Shown here: positions 44,854 through 52,258 of the stretch, piece after piece | Numbering within the stretch: position 1 is the first letter of the stretch | Layout of the letters: every line of letters begins with the position of its first letter | DNA from: Phycisphaerales bacterium | Lineage (GTDB): Bacteria; Planctomycetota; Phycisphaerae; Phycisphaerales; SM1A02 | Length of the DNA: 64,000 nucleotides | NCBI GenBank assembly: GCA_022446795.1 | Contig: JAKVBX010000001.1 | Span: forward strand, 350,107-414,106 | Direction of reading: 5' to 3' | Program-made: the position numbers and the translations under genes | The notes under the pieces: generated by a model | Database searches by the model: none | What the model saw: the letters and a program-made list of their open reading frames with translations, nothing else | What the model was told of the DNA's origin: nothing

Positions 44854-44886
44854 TGCCGCTTCGGCAGGCGTGCTGCCGCTTCGGCA
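44854..44886. promoter_or_regulatory. Tandem 13-bp inverted repeats, candidate enhancer-binding sites
   Basis: Two identical copies of TGCCGCTTCGGCA (TGCCG-N3-CGGCA) at 44854-44866 and 44874-44886, 20 bp centre to centre (about two helix turns), centred near -75 and -95 from the predicted sigma-54 start. This is the classic position for an activator of sigma-54 promoters. Confidence 0.55.
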
Positions 44887-44910
44887 TGCCCCTTCCAGGG
44901 GCCTTCAAGT

Positions 44911-44940
44911 CGTCCCCCGGGAGCGGACTCCCGGGGGACG
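44911..44940 (-). terminator. Terminator hairpin after hsp20 copy C
   Basis: Perfect 13-bp stem (44911-44923 with 44928-44940) and four-base loop, 48 bases after the stop of copy C. No U-run. A smaller GCCCC/GGGGC hairpin follows at 44888-44902. Confidence 0.6.
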
Positions 44941-44987
44941 AGATCAAGTGCCATTCGACAGGTGGGCGTGTGCCCATTCCGTCACGG

Positions 44988-45941
44988 TCAGGCCACTGCG
45001 GCCACCGTGTTGCGGATTCGGGAAGGGGTTCCCGTGATCGCATTGACCTTGGGCAGGCTGATGGTCAGCACGCCGTTGGTGATGCTCGCCGTGATGTCCT
45101 CGACAGTGATGTCGCGGCCGATGGCGAAGGCACGCTGGTAGATCTTGACCGCGGCCTTTTCCCGGGAAATCGTGGCCACCGGGGTGGTAACGCTGAGGCC
45201 GGGGACGAAGGTCGTGGACTGGGCCACGCCCTTGATCACCAGGATGCCGTTCTCGACGGTCAGTTCGAGATCGTCGATCTTCACGCCGGGGAGGTCGGCG
45301 ACCAGCAGGTACTGGGAGCCGTCATCCAGGACGTCGATCGGCAGATGAGCGATGACCGGCTGGCCGGTGATCGCAGCCTGCTGCGACAGGGCGACGTTGC
45401 CAGGCGTGTTGTAGCCCATCGCATTCATGCCGAGGGTGTTGGCGCCCATGGCATTCATGCCGAGGGTGTTGATCATCGGGCTCACTGACTGGGCGGCGAC
45501 GGCAGGCGTGTTGAGGCCGGAAAGGCCGTTGAAGCTCGAGGCCTGGCCGTTGAAGCCGGTCATCCAGGGGCTGAAGCCCATGGCGGGAGCGGCGTAGGCA
45601 GCCGTGGTCGTGAAGGGATTCACGAAGGACTCGGACTGCCACATGCCCGGGAGCTGGCCCATGAAGGCGTTCTGCCGGGCGTACGGCAGCGTGCTGGCAG
45701 CGAACGTGGCCGGGGTGTTCCAGGCCGAAGCGGCGGACAGATCGGTCATCGCATTCATGCCGGCGAAAGGCATGTTCCAGCTCATGGATGCCGGGGTGTT
45801 CCAGGCGCCGAAGGAGGCATTCATCGTGGGCTGAACGCCGACGAAGTCATAGCCACCCATTCCCAGTGTTGCACCGTTGTTGAAGAGATTCGACTGAACC
45901 TTGTTGGTGCCCGTTTCCTTGACTTGAACTTTGATAGCCAT
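44988..45941 (-). CDS. Hsp20 family protein with a long low-complexity, prion-like N-terminal region (copy C)
   Basis: Protein of 317 residues, about twice the normal Hsp20 length. The alpha-crystallin domain is residues 198-305 (VIAHLPIDVLDDGSQYLLVADLPG to NGVLTISLPK). The first 195 residues are rich in Asn, Ala, Met, Gly and Phe with hardly any charge, and contain four W/L/Y-N-T-P-A/G motifs and two tandem NTLGMNAMG units. Such composition favours self-association or condensate formation. AAGGAG precedes the ATG. It follows the zinc-finger Hsp20 gene by 92 bp, with a hairpin (45992-46010) between. Confidence 0.9.
   Translation of the reverse strand: MAIKVQVKETGTNKVQSNLFNNGATLGMGGYDFVGVQPTMNASFGAWNTPASMSWNMPFAGMNAMTDLSAASAWNTPATFAASTLPYARQNAFMGQLPGMWQSESFVNPFTTTAAYAAPAMGFSPWMTGFNGQASSFNGLSGLNTPAVAAQSVSPMINTLGMNAMGANTLGMNAMGYNTPGNVALSQQAAITGQPVIAHLPIDVLDDGSQYLLVADLPGVKIDDLELTVENGILVIKGVAQSTTFVPGLSVTTPVATISREKAAVKIYQRAFAIGRDITVEDITASITNGVLTISLPKVNAITGTPSRIRNTVAAVA
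45415..45471. repeat. Tandem repeat inside the hsp20 copy C N-terminal region
   Basis: Two near-identical copies of a 27-base unit (one mismatch) with a 30-base period, encoding NTLGMNAMG twice. It marks the low-complexity arm as a product of recent slippage or duplication. Confidence 0.8.
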
Positions 45942-45991
45942 CTCGAAACTCCTTATGAAGAGATGCTTTTCAAACGCGGTCCGAGGGGTCC

Positions 45992-46010
45992 CCCGCGTGA
46001 CGTACGCGGG
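45992..46010 (-). other. Intercistronic hairpin between hsp20 copies D and C
   Basis: CCCGCGT/ACGCGGG, 7-bp stem and five-base loop, 23 bases after the copy D stop. No U-run. It may protect the upstream mRNA or attenuate read-through. Confidence 0.4.
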
Positions 46011-46033
46011 TTCCAGATCGCCTCGGTTTGAAA

Positions 46034-46561
46034 TCAGTTGGCGTTCATTCCCAATACCGCTGCGGCCTCGGGACGCTCGATGGGAAGGACCAGCCGCAGT
46101 ACACCGTCAAGCAGGTTGGCTCGAATGGCACTGATGCGGGTCACATCAACCGCCTCGGGCAACTCGATGATCCGTTCCGTGGCGGGCTGCATCCGCTCGC
46201 GAGCGATCTGCACCGGTGATTCGGGTGCATCCACTCGTGGGAGCGTCCGGATCGTGACGGTTCGTTCCTGGACGGCGACGTCCAGGTCCCGGGCCACGAC
46301 GCCAGGCACTTCCATATCGATGATCAGCCAGCCAGCGGCTTCCACCACCGAGGTGTTGGGGACGACGGTGGGGCGGACCACACCGGTGCCATTGCAGTCC
46401 TGGCACATCAAGGACCCTGTAATGTCCAGGCCCAACAGGCCCGTCGACACCTCGCCCGTGCCCTGGCACGCCCGGCAGGTTGTCGCCTCGGCGTTGGCAA
46501 TAGCGGAGTAGGTCCGTGAATTCGTGGACGTGTTGGTCGGAGCAGTCATCAACGTAGTCAT
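46034..46561 (-). CDS. Hsp20 family protein with a DnaJ-type zinc-knuckle pair at its N-terminus (copy D)
   Basis: Protein of 175 residues. Residues 29-36 (CRACQGTG) and 53-60 (CQDCNGTG) are two CxxCxGxG motifs, the zinc-binding repeat that defines the DnaJ cysteine-rich domain; together four cysteines could bind one zinc. The alpha-crystallin domain follows at about 70-165 (GWLIIDMEVPGVVARDLDVA to GVLRLVLPIERPE). GGGAG lies before the ATG at 46561. First of the hsp20 series. Both domains are clear in the sequence; zinc binding and client transfer are inferred. Confidence 0.9.
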   Translation of the reverse strand: MTTLMTAPTNTSTNSRTYSAIANAEATTCRACQGTGEVSTGLLGLDITGSLMCQDCNGTGVVRPTVVPNTSVVEAAGWLIIDMEVPGVVARDLDVAVQERTVTIRTLPRVDAPESPVQIARERMQPATERIIELPEAVDVTRISAIRANLLDGVLRLVLPIERPEAAAVLGMNAN

Positions 46562-46659
46562 GGTTGTTCTCCCTTGACTGTCTTGGTGGGAGCGGATCCG
46601 ATCCACTCCCGTACTGAAGGCTCGCCGTTCGATCCAGTGGCGAGACGAAACACCACGAC

Positions 46660-46674
46660 ACAACCGGCGTGCCG
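46660..46674 (-). promoter_or_regulatory. Degenerate sigma-54-like element upstream of the zinc-finger hsp20
   Basis: Minus strand CGGCACGCCGGTTGT: the -24 half is nearly perfect, but the -12 GC is GT. The predicted leader is 87 bases, matching dnaK (89) and hsp20 B (92). A second weak candidate with correct GG/GC spacing lies at 46724-46740. Confidence 0.3.
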
Positions 46675-46779
46675 ATTCGCCACGAATCCGAGCGGGAATG
46701 TCACGAATACCCGTTGGCGCTACTGCAAAGCCGGGTCCTGGTAGATGAAAGTCGCCGGCCACGAGAATCGCGGCGGCCC

Positions 46780-46805
46780 GGGTTCGTGCGTTGGTTCACG
46801 AACCC
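46780..46805. repeat. 9-bp perfect inverted repeat between apbE and hsp20 copy D
   Basis: GGGTTCGTG and CACGAACCC separated by eight bases, about 32 bases after the apbE stop. Either the apbE terminator (no U-run) or an operator for the hsp20 operon. Confidence 0.4.
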
Positions 46806-46836
46806 CCCTCCAGCGATGCCACCGGGGCAGCCGAAT

Positions 46837-47814
46837 TCACGGTTTGGCAGTCGGCTCCACGGCAGGTGGCAGGAACCGCACTCCGCTGCCAGCTGGCAGC
46901 AGTGATTCGGCCCTTTCGACCCCGACAACCGCTGCCACCGACGCCCAGGCATCCGCCCGGGCTGCGGTCGGGGCGATCACCGTGAACTGGCCGTGGTCAA
47001 CCACGGCCTCGCCCGTACGAGGATCCAGCAAGTGGGACAGTCGCCGGTCGCCGACCTGTATGAACTGCTCCGTGGCCCCCGAGGTGGCCACGCCGTGGTT
47101 CGCCAGCACCAGCGGCGACTCACGGCCCGGCGCAGAGATCCGCCAGCCACGTGTCCCGGGTGGAGCATCCCCCACCGCGATGTCACCACCAAAGTCGACC
47201 AGGGCTTGGTGAATGCCTCGCGCGTCGAGGACCTCCAACGCGGCATCGGCCGCATAGCCCTTGCCGATCCCGCCGAAATCCAGTTCAACGCCCGCGTGTT
47301 CTATTAATAGAACTGGGCCGTGTTCATCATGGCCCCGCTGCAGCCCCTCCCAGCCACATGACCGCCTGGCCTCCTCAATGGCCGCCGCCGCCGGCACTCG
47401 ACCCTGGTCACGGGCCTCCCGCCACAATCTCGTCAAGGCGCCGCAGGACACGTCGAAGACCCCCTGGCTTGCCCGCGAGACCTCCAGGGCTTGTGCCAGG
47501 GTGGCATCGAGATCCGGGCTGATGGGCACTGCTTCCCCAGCTGGCTGCTCCCGAAGGCGAGCGACTTCCGAGTCAACCTGCCAGTCGCTCAGGGCGGCCT
47601 CGATGTCAGCCATTCGGCCAAAGGCCGCTTCAGCAGCCTGGGTCGCGGTGGCCTCGTCCCGGCAATAGAAGGTCAGATCTACCCGGGCCCCCATTCGTAA
47701 TCGGGAGAATTCATATCGCTGGGCCGCGGGCTGGCCTGAACTGCACCCCCAGGGCCCGATTGGGGACAGGACCAGCAGTATGATGACTGGGATGAGGATC
47801 TTGACGTCGTTCAT
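46837..47814 (-). CDS. ApbE-family FAD:protein FMN transferase (lipoprotein)
   Basis: Envelope protein of 325 residues that attaches FMN to threonine of target flavoproteins. The signal helix ILIPVIILLVLSPIG ends at a cysteine (PWGCSSG) that is a plausible lipobox. Family motifs are FDVSCGALTRLWREA, LDFGGIGKGYAADAAL, LVDFGGDIAVG, SGATEQF and LLDPRTGEAV, with the metal site TVIAPTAARADAWAS. A target (Rnf/Nqr or urocanate-reductase-like) is not in the window. Start 47814 overlaps the start region of the divergent FGE-like gene by 23 bases. Confidence 0.92.
   Translation of the reverse strand: MNDVKILIPVIILLVLSPIGPWGCSSGQPAAQRYEFSRLRMGARVDLTFYCRDEATATQAAEAAFGRMADIEAALSDWQVDSEVARLREQPAGEAVPISPDLDATLAQALEVSRASQGVFDVSCGALTRLWREARDQGRVPAAAAIEEARRSCGWEGLQRGHDEHGPVLLIEHAGVELDFGGIGKGYAADAALEVLDARGIHQALVDFGGDIAVGDAPPGTRGWRISAPGRESPLVLANHGVATSGATEQFIQVGDRRLSHLLDPRTGEAVVDHGQFTVIAPTAARADAWASVAAVVGVERAESLLPAGSGVRFLPPAVEPTAKP
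47779..47784 (+). promoter_or_regulatory. -10 box of the FGE-like gene (leaderless configuration)
   Basis: TATGAT ends seven bases before the ATG at 47792 and lies inside the apbE coding region on the other strand. No clear -35. Confidence 0.4.
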
Positions 47815-48667
47815 GCGTATGGCCAGGCCGACAGCATATGTCGCCACTGGCCTGTTGCTGGCCCAGGCGGCTGGAACCGCCACCCTGGCCGAACCTCCCG
47901 CGGACCAAGCAGCCCCCAAGGCCGACACCCCCAAGCCGGTGACCTGTGAGATCCCGGGCACGGCCCTGGAACTTCGAATGGTGCCGGTCCCCGGGCCGGA
48001 CGGCAAGACCGCCTTCTGGATCTCGGACGCGGAAATCAGTTGGGACCATTACGACGTCTTCGTCTACGAACTGGATGAACCCGCCAATGAAGACGTGGAC
48101 GCCGTCACTCGACCGACTCGACCGTACATTTCCGCCGACCGCGGATGGGGCCACGCCGGGTACCCGGCGCTGAGCATCTCTCACCGCGGCGCGAACGCCT
48201 TCTGCAAGTGGGTCGCCGCCAGTACCGGACGTCCCTATCGCCTCCCCACCGTCGAGGAATGGAAGCAGATCTGCAAGGCGGCAGGTGTCTCCGCGGAAAA
48301 CAGCGAAGAACACGGCTGGCTCGCGGGCAATGCCAAGCGGCGGACCCACAAGCTCCGATCCAGGAAACCCGATGCCCTCGGCCTGCACGACCTGCACGGC
48401 AACGTCTCGGAATGGTGCCGAAGCGGCGAGGGCGAGGACGACTTCGTGCTCGTCGGAGCCTGCTACAGCGACGACACGGTCGAATGCGATCTCATCAAGA
48501 CCCCGATTCCAGACTGGAATGACACTGATCCCCAGATTCCCAAGAGTATCTGGTGGCTTTCCGATGCCCCCTTCGCGGGGTTCCGGGTAGTGTGTGAATC
48601 ACCCCTGCCCTCGGCGAAATCGCCCACGGTGCAGGAAGATCAACGCCCTCGAGGAGGTACCCCATGA
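47792..48667 (+). CDS. Formylglycine-generating-enzyme-like (SUMF1-fold) exported protein
   Basis: Protein of 291 residues. Signal peptide to about residue 35 (ending GTATLAEPP), then an FGE-sulfatase fold: GHAGYPALSISHRGANAFCKWV, RPYRLPTVEEWKQICKAAG, DLHGNVSEWCRSGEG and FAGFRVVCE. The paired active-site cysteines of true formylglycine enzymes are not evident and no sulfatase gene is near, so it is probably a substrate-binding or structural member. ATG 47792 is chosen because a -10 box lies seven bases upstream; later starts at 47813 or 47819 would also give a signal peptide. It overlaps the next gene (ATGA). Confidence 0.8.
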   Translation: MRILTSFMRMARPTAYVATGLLLAQAAGTATLAEPPADQAAPKADTPKPVTCEIPGTALELRMVPVPGPDGKTAFWISDAEISWDHYDVFVYELDEPANEDVDAVTRPTRPYISADRGWGHAGYPALSISHRGANAFCKWVAASTGRPYRLPTVEEWKQICKAAGVSAENSEEHGWLAGNAKRRTHKLRSRKPDALGLHDLHGNVSEWCRSGEGEDDFVLVGACYSDDTVECDLIKTPIPDWNDTDPQIPKSIWWLSDAPFAGFRVVCESPLPSAKSPTVQEDQRPRGGTP

Positions 48668-49989
48668 CCACGCCAAGGAACAACGAACCGACTCGTACCG
48701 ACGTCTCTCGACGGCGATTCGTCAAGGCCTCGACCGCCACGGTGGGCGTTGCCGCACTGACCTCTCCAGCCGTGGGCTGGATCCAGGGTTCCGACACCAT
48801 CAAGGTCGGACTCATCGGCTGCGGCGGCCGCGGAACCGGTGCCGCCGGCCAGGCCATGCGGGCCGACAAGGGCGTCCAGCTCTGGGCCATGGGTGATGCG
48901 TTCGACGATCGGCTCACCAGCAGCCATGGACACCTGGTCAACGGCCATGGCGACCAGGTGCAGGTTGACTCCGAACGCCAGTTCGTCGGATTCGATGCGT
49001 ACCAGAAGGTCATTGACTCCGGGGTGGACGTGGTCATCCTGACAACCCCGCCCCACTTCCGCCCCGAGCACTTCAAGTACGCCGTCGACAAGAAGAAGCA
49101 CGTGTTCATGGAGAAGCCCATGGCCGTGGACGGTCCGGGCGTGCGATCCGTGATCGCCGACGCCCAACGGGCCAAAGAACAGGGCACCAACGTGATGGGC
49201 GGCTTCTGCTGGCGATACAACCATCCCAACCGCGAGTGCTATGCCCGCATCCACGATGGCGCCATCGGCGACGTCAAGTGCGTGCATTCCACCTACCTCA
49301 CCGGACCGCTGGGCAAGAAGGAGCGGCAGCCCGAGTGGAGCGACATGGAATGGCAGATGCGGAACTGGTGGCACTTCAACTGGCTCTCGGGCGACCACAT
49401 CGCCGAGCAGGCCTGCCATGCCATCGACAAGATCAACTGGGCCAAGAACAACATGCAGCCGGACCGCTGCATCACGGTCGGTGGCCGACAGATGAGAAGC
49501 GGCCCTGAGTCGGGCAACGTCTACGATCACTTCTCCGTGGTCTACGAGTATCCCGATGGCACCCGGTCCTTCCATGACTGCCGCCAGATGCCCAACTGCT
49601 GGAGCGACAACACCGAGAAGATCTTCGGCACCAAGGGTGACTGCTATGTCAACTCGTGGGGTCCGACCCAGATCATCACCGGCGAGAATCCCTGGGAATA
49701 TGAAGGGCCCAATCCCAACATGTACCAGGTCGAGCACAATGAGCTCTTCAAGGCGATCCGTGACGGCAACCTGATCAATGACGGCCCCGAGATGACCCGA
49801 AGCACGTTGATGTCCATCATGGGACGGATGTCGGCCTACAACGGCCAGCCCGTGACCTACGAAGAGGCGCTCAACAGTGACGATCGCCTCGGTCCCACCG
49901 TGTACGAGTGGGGTAACGTTCCCGTGCTGGACGTGTCCGTGCCGGGCTCACCCGCCCGTTGGGCCGACGTCCAGGTCGCATCGAAGTGA
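48664..49989 (+). CDS. Tat-exported Gfo/Idh/MocA family oxidoreductase (first copy)
   Basis: NAD(P)-dependent sugar oxidoreductase of 441 residues. Twin-arginine signal SRRRFVKASTATVGVAAL, Rossmann motif VGLIGCGGRGTGAA at about 48-62, TTPPHFRPEHFKYAV and the catalytic EKP in HVFMEKPMAVD. The C-terminal beta-sheet domain includes WSDMEWQMRNWWHFNWLSGDHIAEQ, conserved in planctomycete members. It likely oxidises or reduces a sugar hydroxyl in the periplasm with a tightly bound cofactor. GAGGAGGT precedes the ATG. It overlaps both neighbours. 441 residues is normal for the exported subgroup. Confidence 0.93.
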   Translation: MTTPRNNEPTRTDVSRRRFVKASTATVGVAALTSPAVGWIQGSDTIKVGLIGCGGRGTGAAGQAMRADKGVQLWAMGDAFDDRLTSSHGHLVNGHGDQVQVDSERQFVGFDAYQKVIDSGVDVVILTTPPHFRPEHFKYAVDKKKHVFMEKPMAVDGPGVRSVIADAQRAKEQGTNVMGGFCWRYNHPNRECYARIHDGAIGDVKCVHSTYLTGPLGKKERQPEWSDMEWQMRNWWHFNWLSGDHIAEQACHAIDKINWAKNNMQPDRCITVGGRQMRSGPESGNVYDHFSVVYEYPDGTRSFHDCRQMPNCWSDNTEKIFGTKGDCYVNSWGPTQIITGENPWEYEGPNPNMYQVEHNELFKAIRDGNLINDGPEMTRSTLMSIMGRMSAYNGQPVTYEEALNSDDRLGPTVYEWGNVPVLDVSVPGSPARWADVQVASK

Positions 49990-50900
49990 GCGGCTTCTCC
50001 CGCCGGGACTTCATTCGATCCACTGCCGCAACCGCGGCCGCCAGTTCCCTGGCGCAGGCTGCGCAGGAACAACCCGCCGGTACGCCAGCGGCGAAGCAGC
50101 GTGACATCAAGATGTCGCTCAAGATCGGCATGATCCAGGAGGGCGACACCCTCCTGGAGAAGTTCCGTATCGCCAAGGCCGCCGGCTTCGACGGCGTGGA
50201 ACTGGACAGCCCCGGCATCCCGCCGGTGCAGGATGTCCGGGATGCCTGCTCCGATACGGGACTGATCGTTCCCGGTGTGGTCGGCAGTTTCCACTGGCAC
50301 GACCAACTGGCTCATCCCGATGCCGCTGCCCGTGAACGCGGAGAAGCGGCGCTGGCCACGGCGATCCGGGATTGTCGCGCCGTGGGTGGCTCCACCGTGC
50401 TGCTGGTTCCAGCGGTCGTGGGTCCCACGGTGGACTACGACGATGCCTGGACACGATCGACCGCCGCCATCGAGCGGGCGCTGCCGCTGGCCCAGGAACT
50501 GGGCGTGGCCATCGCGCTGGAGAACGTCTGGAACAACTTCCTGCTGAGCCCGATGGAAGCAAGCCGGTACGTCGATCAGTTCAAGAGTCCACACGTGGGC
50601 TGGTACTTCGACGTCGGCAATATCGTGGCCTATGGCTGGCCACCGCAGTGGGTGAAGATCCTCGGACCGAGGATCCTCAAGTTGGATGTCAAGGAATACA
50701 GTCGCGCGAAGCTCGACCAGGAGGGACGATGGGCTGGTTTCAGTGTTCCCATCGGCGAAGGCGACTGCCAGTGGACGGAAACAATGGCAGCCCTGGACGA
50801 CGTCGGGTATGCCGGCTGGGCCAGTGCTGAAGTTGGTGGAGGCGACTCAACTCGCCTCGCCGAGATCGCCCGACGAATGAAGACGGTGCTGAACGCCTGA
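49986..50900 (+). CDS. Tat-exported sugar-phosphate-isomerase-like TIM-barrel protein
   Basis: Protein of 304 residues starting at GTG 49986, which overlaps the previous stop (GTGA). Tat signal SRRDFIRSTAATAAASSLA. The barrel begins LKIGMIQEGDTLLEKFRIAK and has the metal glutamate regions FDGVELDSPG, VAIALENVWNNFLLSP, VGWYFDVGNIVAYGWP, LDVKEYSRAK and ASAEVGGGD, as in xylose-isomerase-like epimerases (family AP_endonuc_2). Substrate unknown. It is sandwiched between two Gfo/Idh dehydrogenases, so it probably isomerises or cleaves their product. Confidence 0.9.
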   Translation: MSGFSRRDFIRSTAATAAASSLAQAAQEQPAGTPAAKQRDIKMSLKIGMIQEGDTLLEKFRIAKAAGFDGVELDSPGIPPVQDVRDACSDTGLIVPGVVGSFHWHDQLAHPDAAARERGEAALATAIRDCRAVGGSTVLLVPAVVGPTVDYDDAWTRSTAAIERALPLAQELGVAIALENVWNNFLLSPMEASRYVDQFKSPHVGWYFDVGNIVAYGWPPQWVKILGPRILKLDVKEYSRAKLDQEGRWAGFSVPIGEGDCQWTETMAALDDVGYAGWASAEVGGGDSTRLAEIARRMKTVLNA

Positions 50901-50944
50901 GCAGGCATGCCCGGCAGAACGACCGACAGCGGAAGGACACTCCC

Positions 50945-52258
50945 ATGAGCGAACAGAACGGACAACCAGATCGACGAACCATGGTCAAGGCCACCGCTGC
51001 CGCTGCCGGCCTCGCCGTCGTGCCATCACTCCTCGGCCGAACCGCGCATGCCGCTGGCCAGGAGACGATCACGGTCGGCCTCGTGGGCTGTGGCGGCCGA
51101 GGAACCGGGGCCGCCTTCAATGCGATGGAGGCCTCGCCCGAGGCCCGCATCGTCGCACTGGCCGACGTATTCCCCGATCGGCTGCAGGGCGCTCGCAACA
51201 ATCTTCAGAAGCGCGAGCAGTGCACCGTCACGAATGACGACTGCTACGTGGGTTTCGACGCCTACCAGAAGCTCATGGCGCGTGACGATGTCGATGTCGT
51301 GATCCTGGCCACCCCGCCACACTTCCGACCCATGCACTTCGCTCACGCCATCGGCCAGGGCAAGCATGTGTTCATGGAGAAGCCCGTGGCCGTCGATCCC
51401 GCCGGTGTCCGCATCGTAATGGCCGCCTCCGACGAGGCGGACAGCAAGAACCTCTCGGTCGCTGCCGGGACGCAGCGACGACATGAGAAGTGCTACCTCG
51501 ATGTCATGGAGCGCATTCGCAACGGCGAGATCGGTGAACCCGTCGCCGCCCGGTGCTACTGGAACATGGGTGGACTCTGGAACCGTGGACGCCAGGACAA
51601 CTGGTCCGACATGGAATGGCAGATGCGCAACTGGCTGTACTTCACCTGGCTCAGCGGCGATCACATCGTCGAGCAGCATGTCCACAACCTGGACGCCACC
51701 AACTGGGCCCTGGGGGCGCATCCCATCCGGTGCACCGGCATGGGTGGTCGCCAGGCTCGAATCGATCCGTCCTATGGTCACATCTATGACCACTTCGCGA
51801 TCGACTACGAATATCCCAACGGGGTGCATGCCTTGAGCATGTGCCGCCAGGGTGACGGTTGTTCCAGCCGCGTGGAAGAGGCCATCCAGGGCACGAAGGG
51901 TCGCGCGGTCACCAGTTCCGGTCGCGCTCGACTCGAGGGTGGCCCCAGCTGGACCTTCGAGGGCAAGAACCCCAACCCCTACGTGGTCGAGCACCAGGAT
52001 CTGCACAACAGCCTGCGCGGCCAGGGCAATCGACTGAACGAAGGTCACCAGATCGCCGAATCCACCCTGACCGCGATCATGGGTCGAATGGCCGCCTACT
52101 CCGGCAAGGACATCACCTGGGAAGACGCGCTCAACGCGGACCTGGACATGACACCGCCGCAGTATGCCTTCGTGGAAATCGACATTCCCGAGATCCCGCG
52201 ACCGGGCCGCACCGCCCATGACGCGGAACTCTGGGTCAGCGACACACCGGGAGCATGA
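50945..52258 (+). CDS. Tat-exported Gfo/Idh/MocA family oxidoreductase (second copy)
   Basis: Oxidoreductase of 437 residues, clearly paralogous to the first copy (shared VGLxGCGGRGTGAA, TPPHFRPxHF, HVFMEKPxAVD, NWSDMEWQMRNWLYFTWLSGDHIVEQ). Tat-type signal RRTMVKATAAAAGLAVV, with Thr after the arginines. It differs most at the sugar-binding face (SYGHIYDHFAIDYEYPNG versus VYDHFSVVYEYPDG), so the two may act on different hydroxyls or in opposite directions. AAGGA occurs before the ATG; a 44-bp gap separates it from the TIM-barrel gene. Confidence 0.93.
   Translation: MSEQNGQPDRRTMVKATAAAAGLAVVPSLLGRTAHAAGQETITVGLVGCGGRGTGAAFNAMEASPEARIVALADVFPDRLQGARNNLQKREQCTVTNDDCYVGFDAYQKLMARDDVDVVILATPPHFRPMHFAHAIGQGKHVFMEKPVAVDPAGVRIVMAASDEADSKNLSVAAGTQRRHEKCYLDVMERIRNGEIGEPVAARCYWNMGGLWNRGRQDNWSDMEWQMRNWLYFTWLSGDHIVEQHVHNLDATNWALGAHPIRCTGMGGRQARIDPSYGHIYDHFAIDYEYPNGVHALSMCRQGDGCSSRVEEAIQGTKGRAVTSSGRARLEGGPSWTFEGKNPNPYVVEHQDLHNSLRGQGNRLNEGHQIAESTLTAIMGRMAAYSGKDITWEDALNADLDMTPPQYAFVEIDIPEIPRPGRTAHDAELWVSDTPGA

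Noticed and set aside
45400-45480. CRISPR-like or mobile repeat in the hsp20 copy C gene
   Set aside because: Only two copies, in frame, and encoding the NTLGMNAMG units; it is an internal coding repeat.
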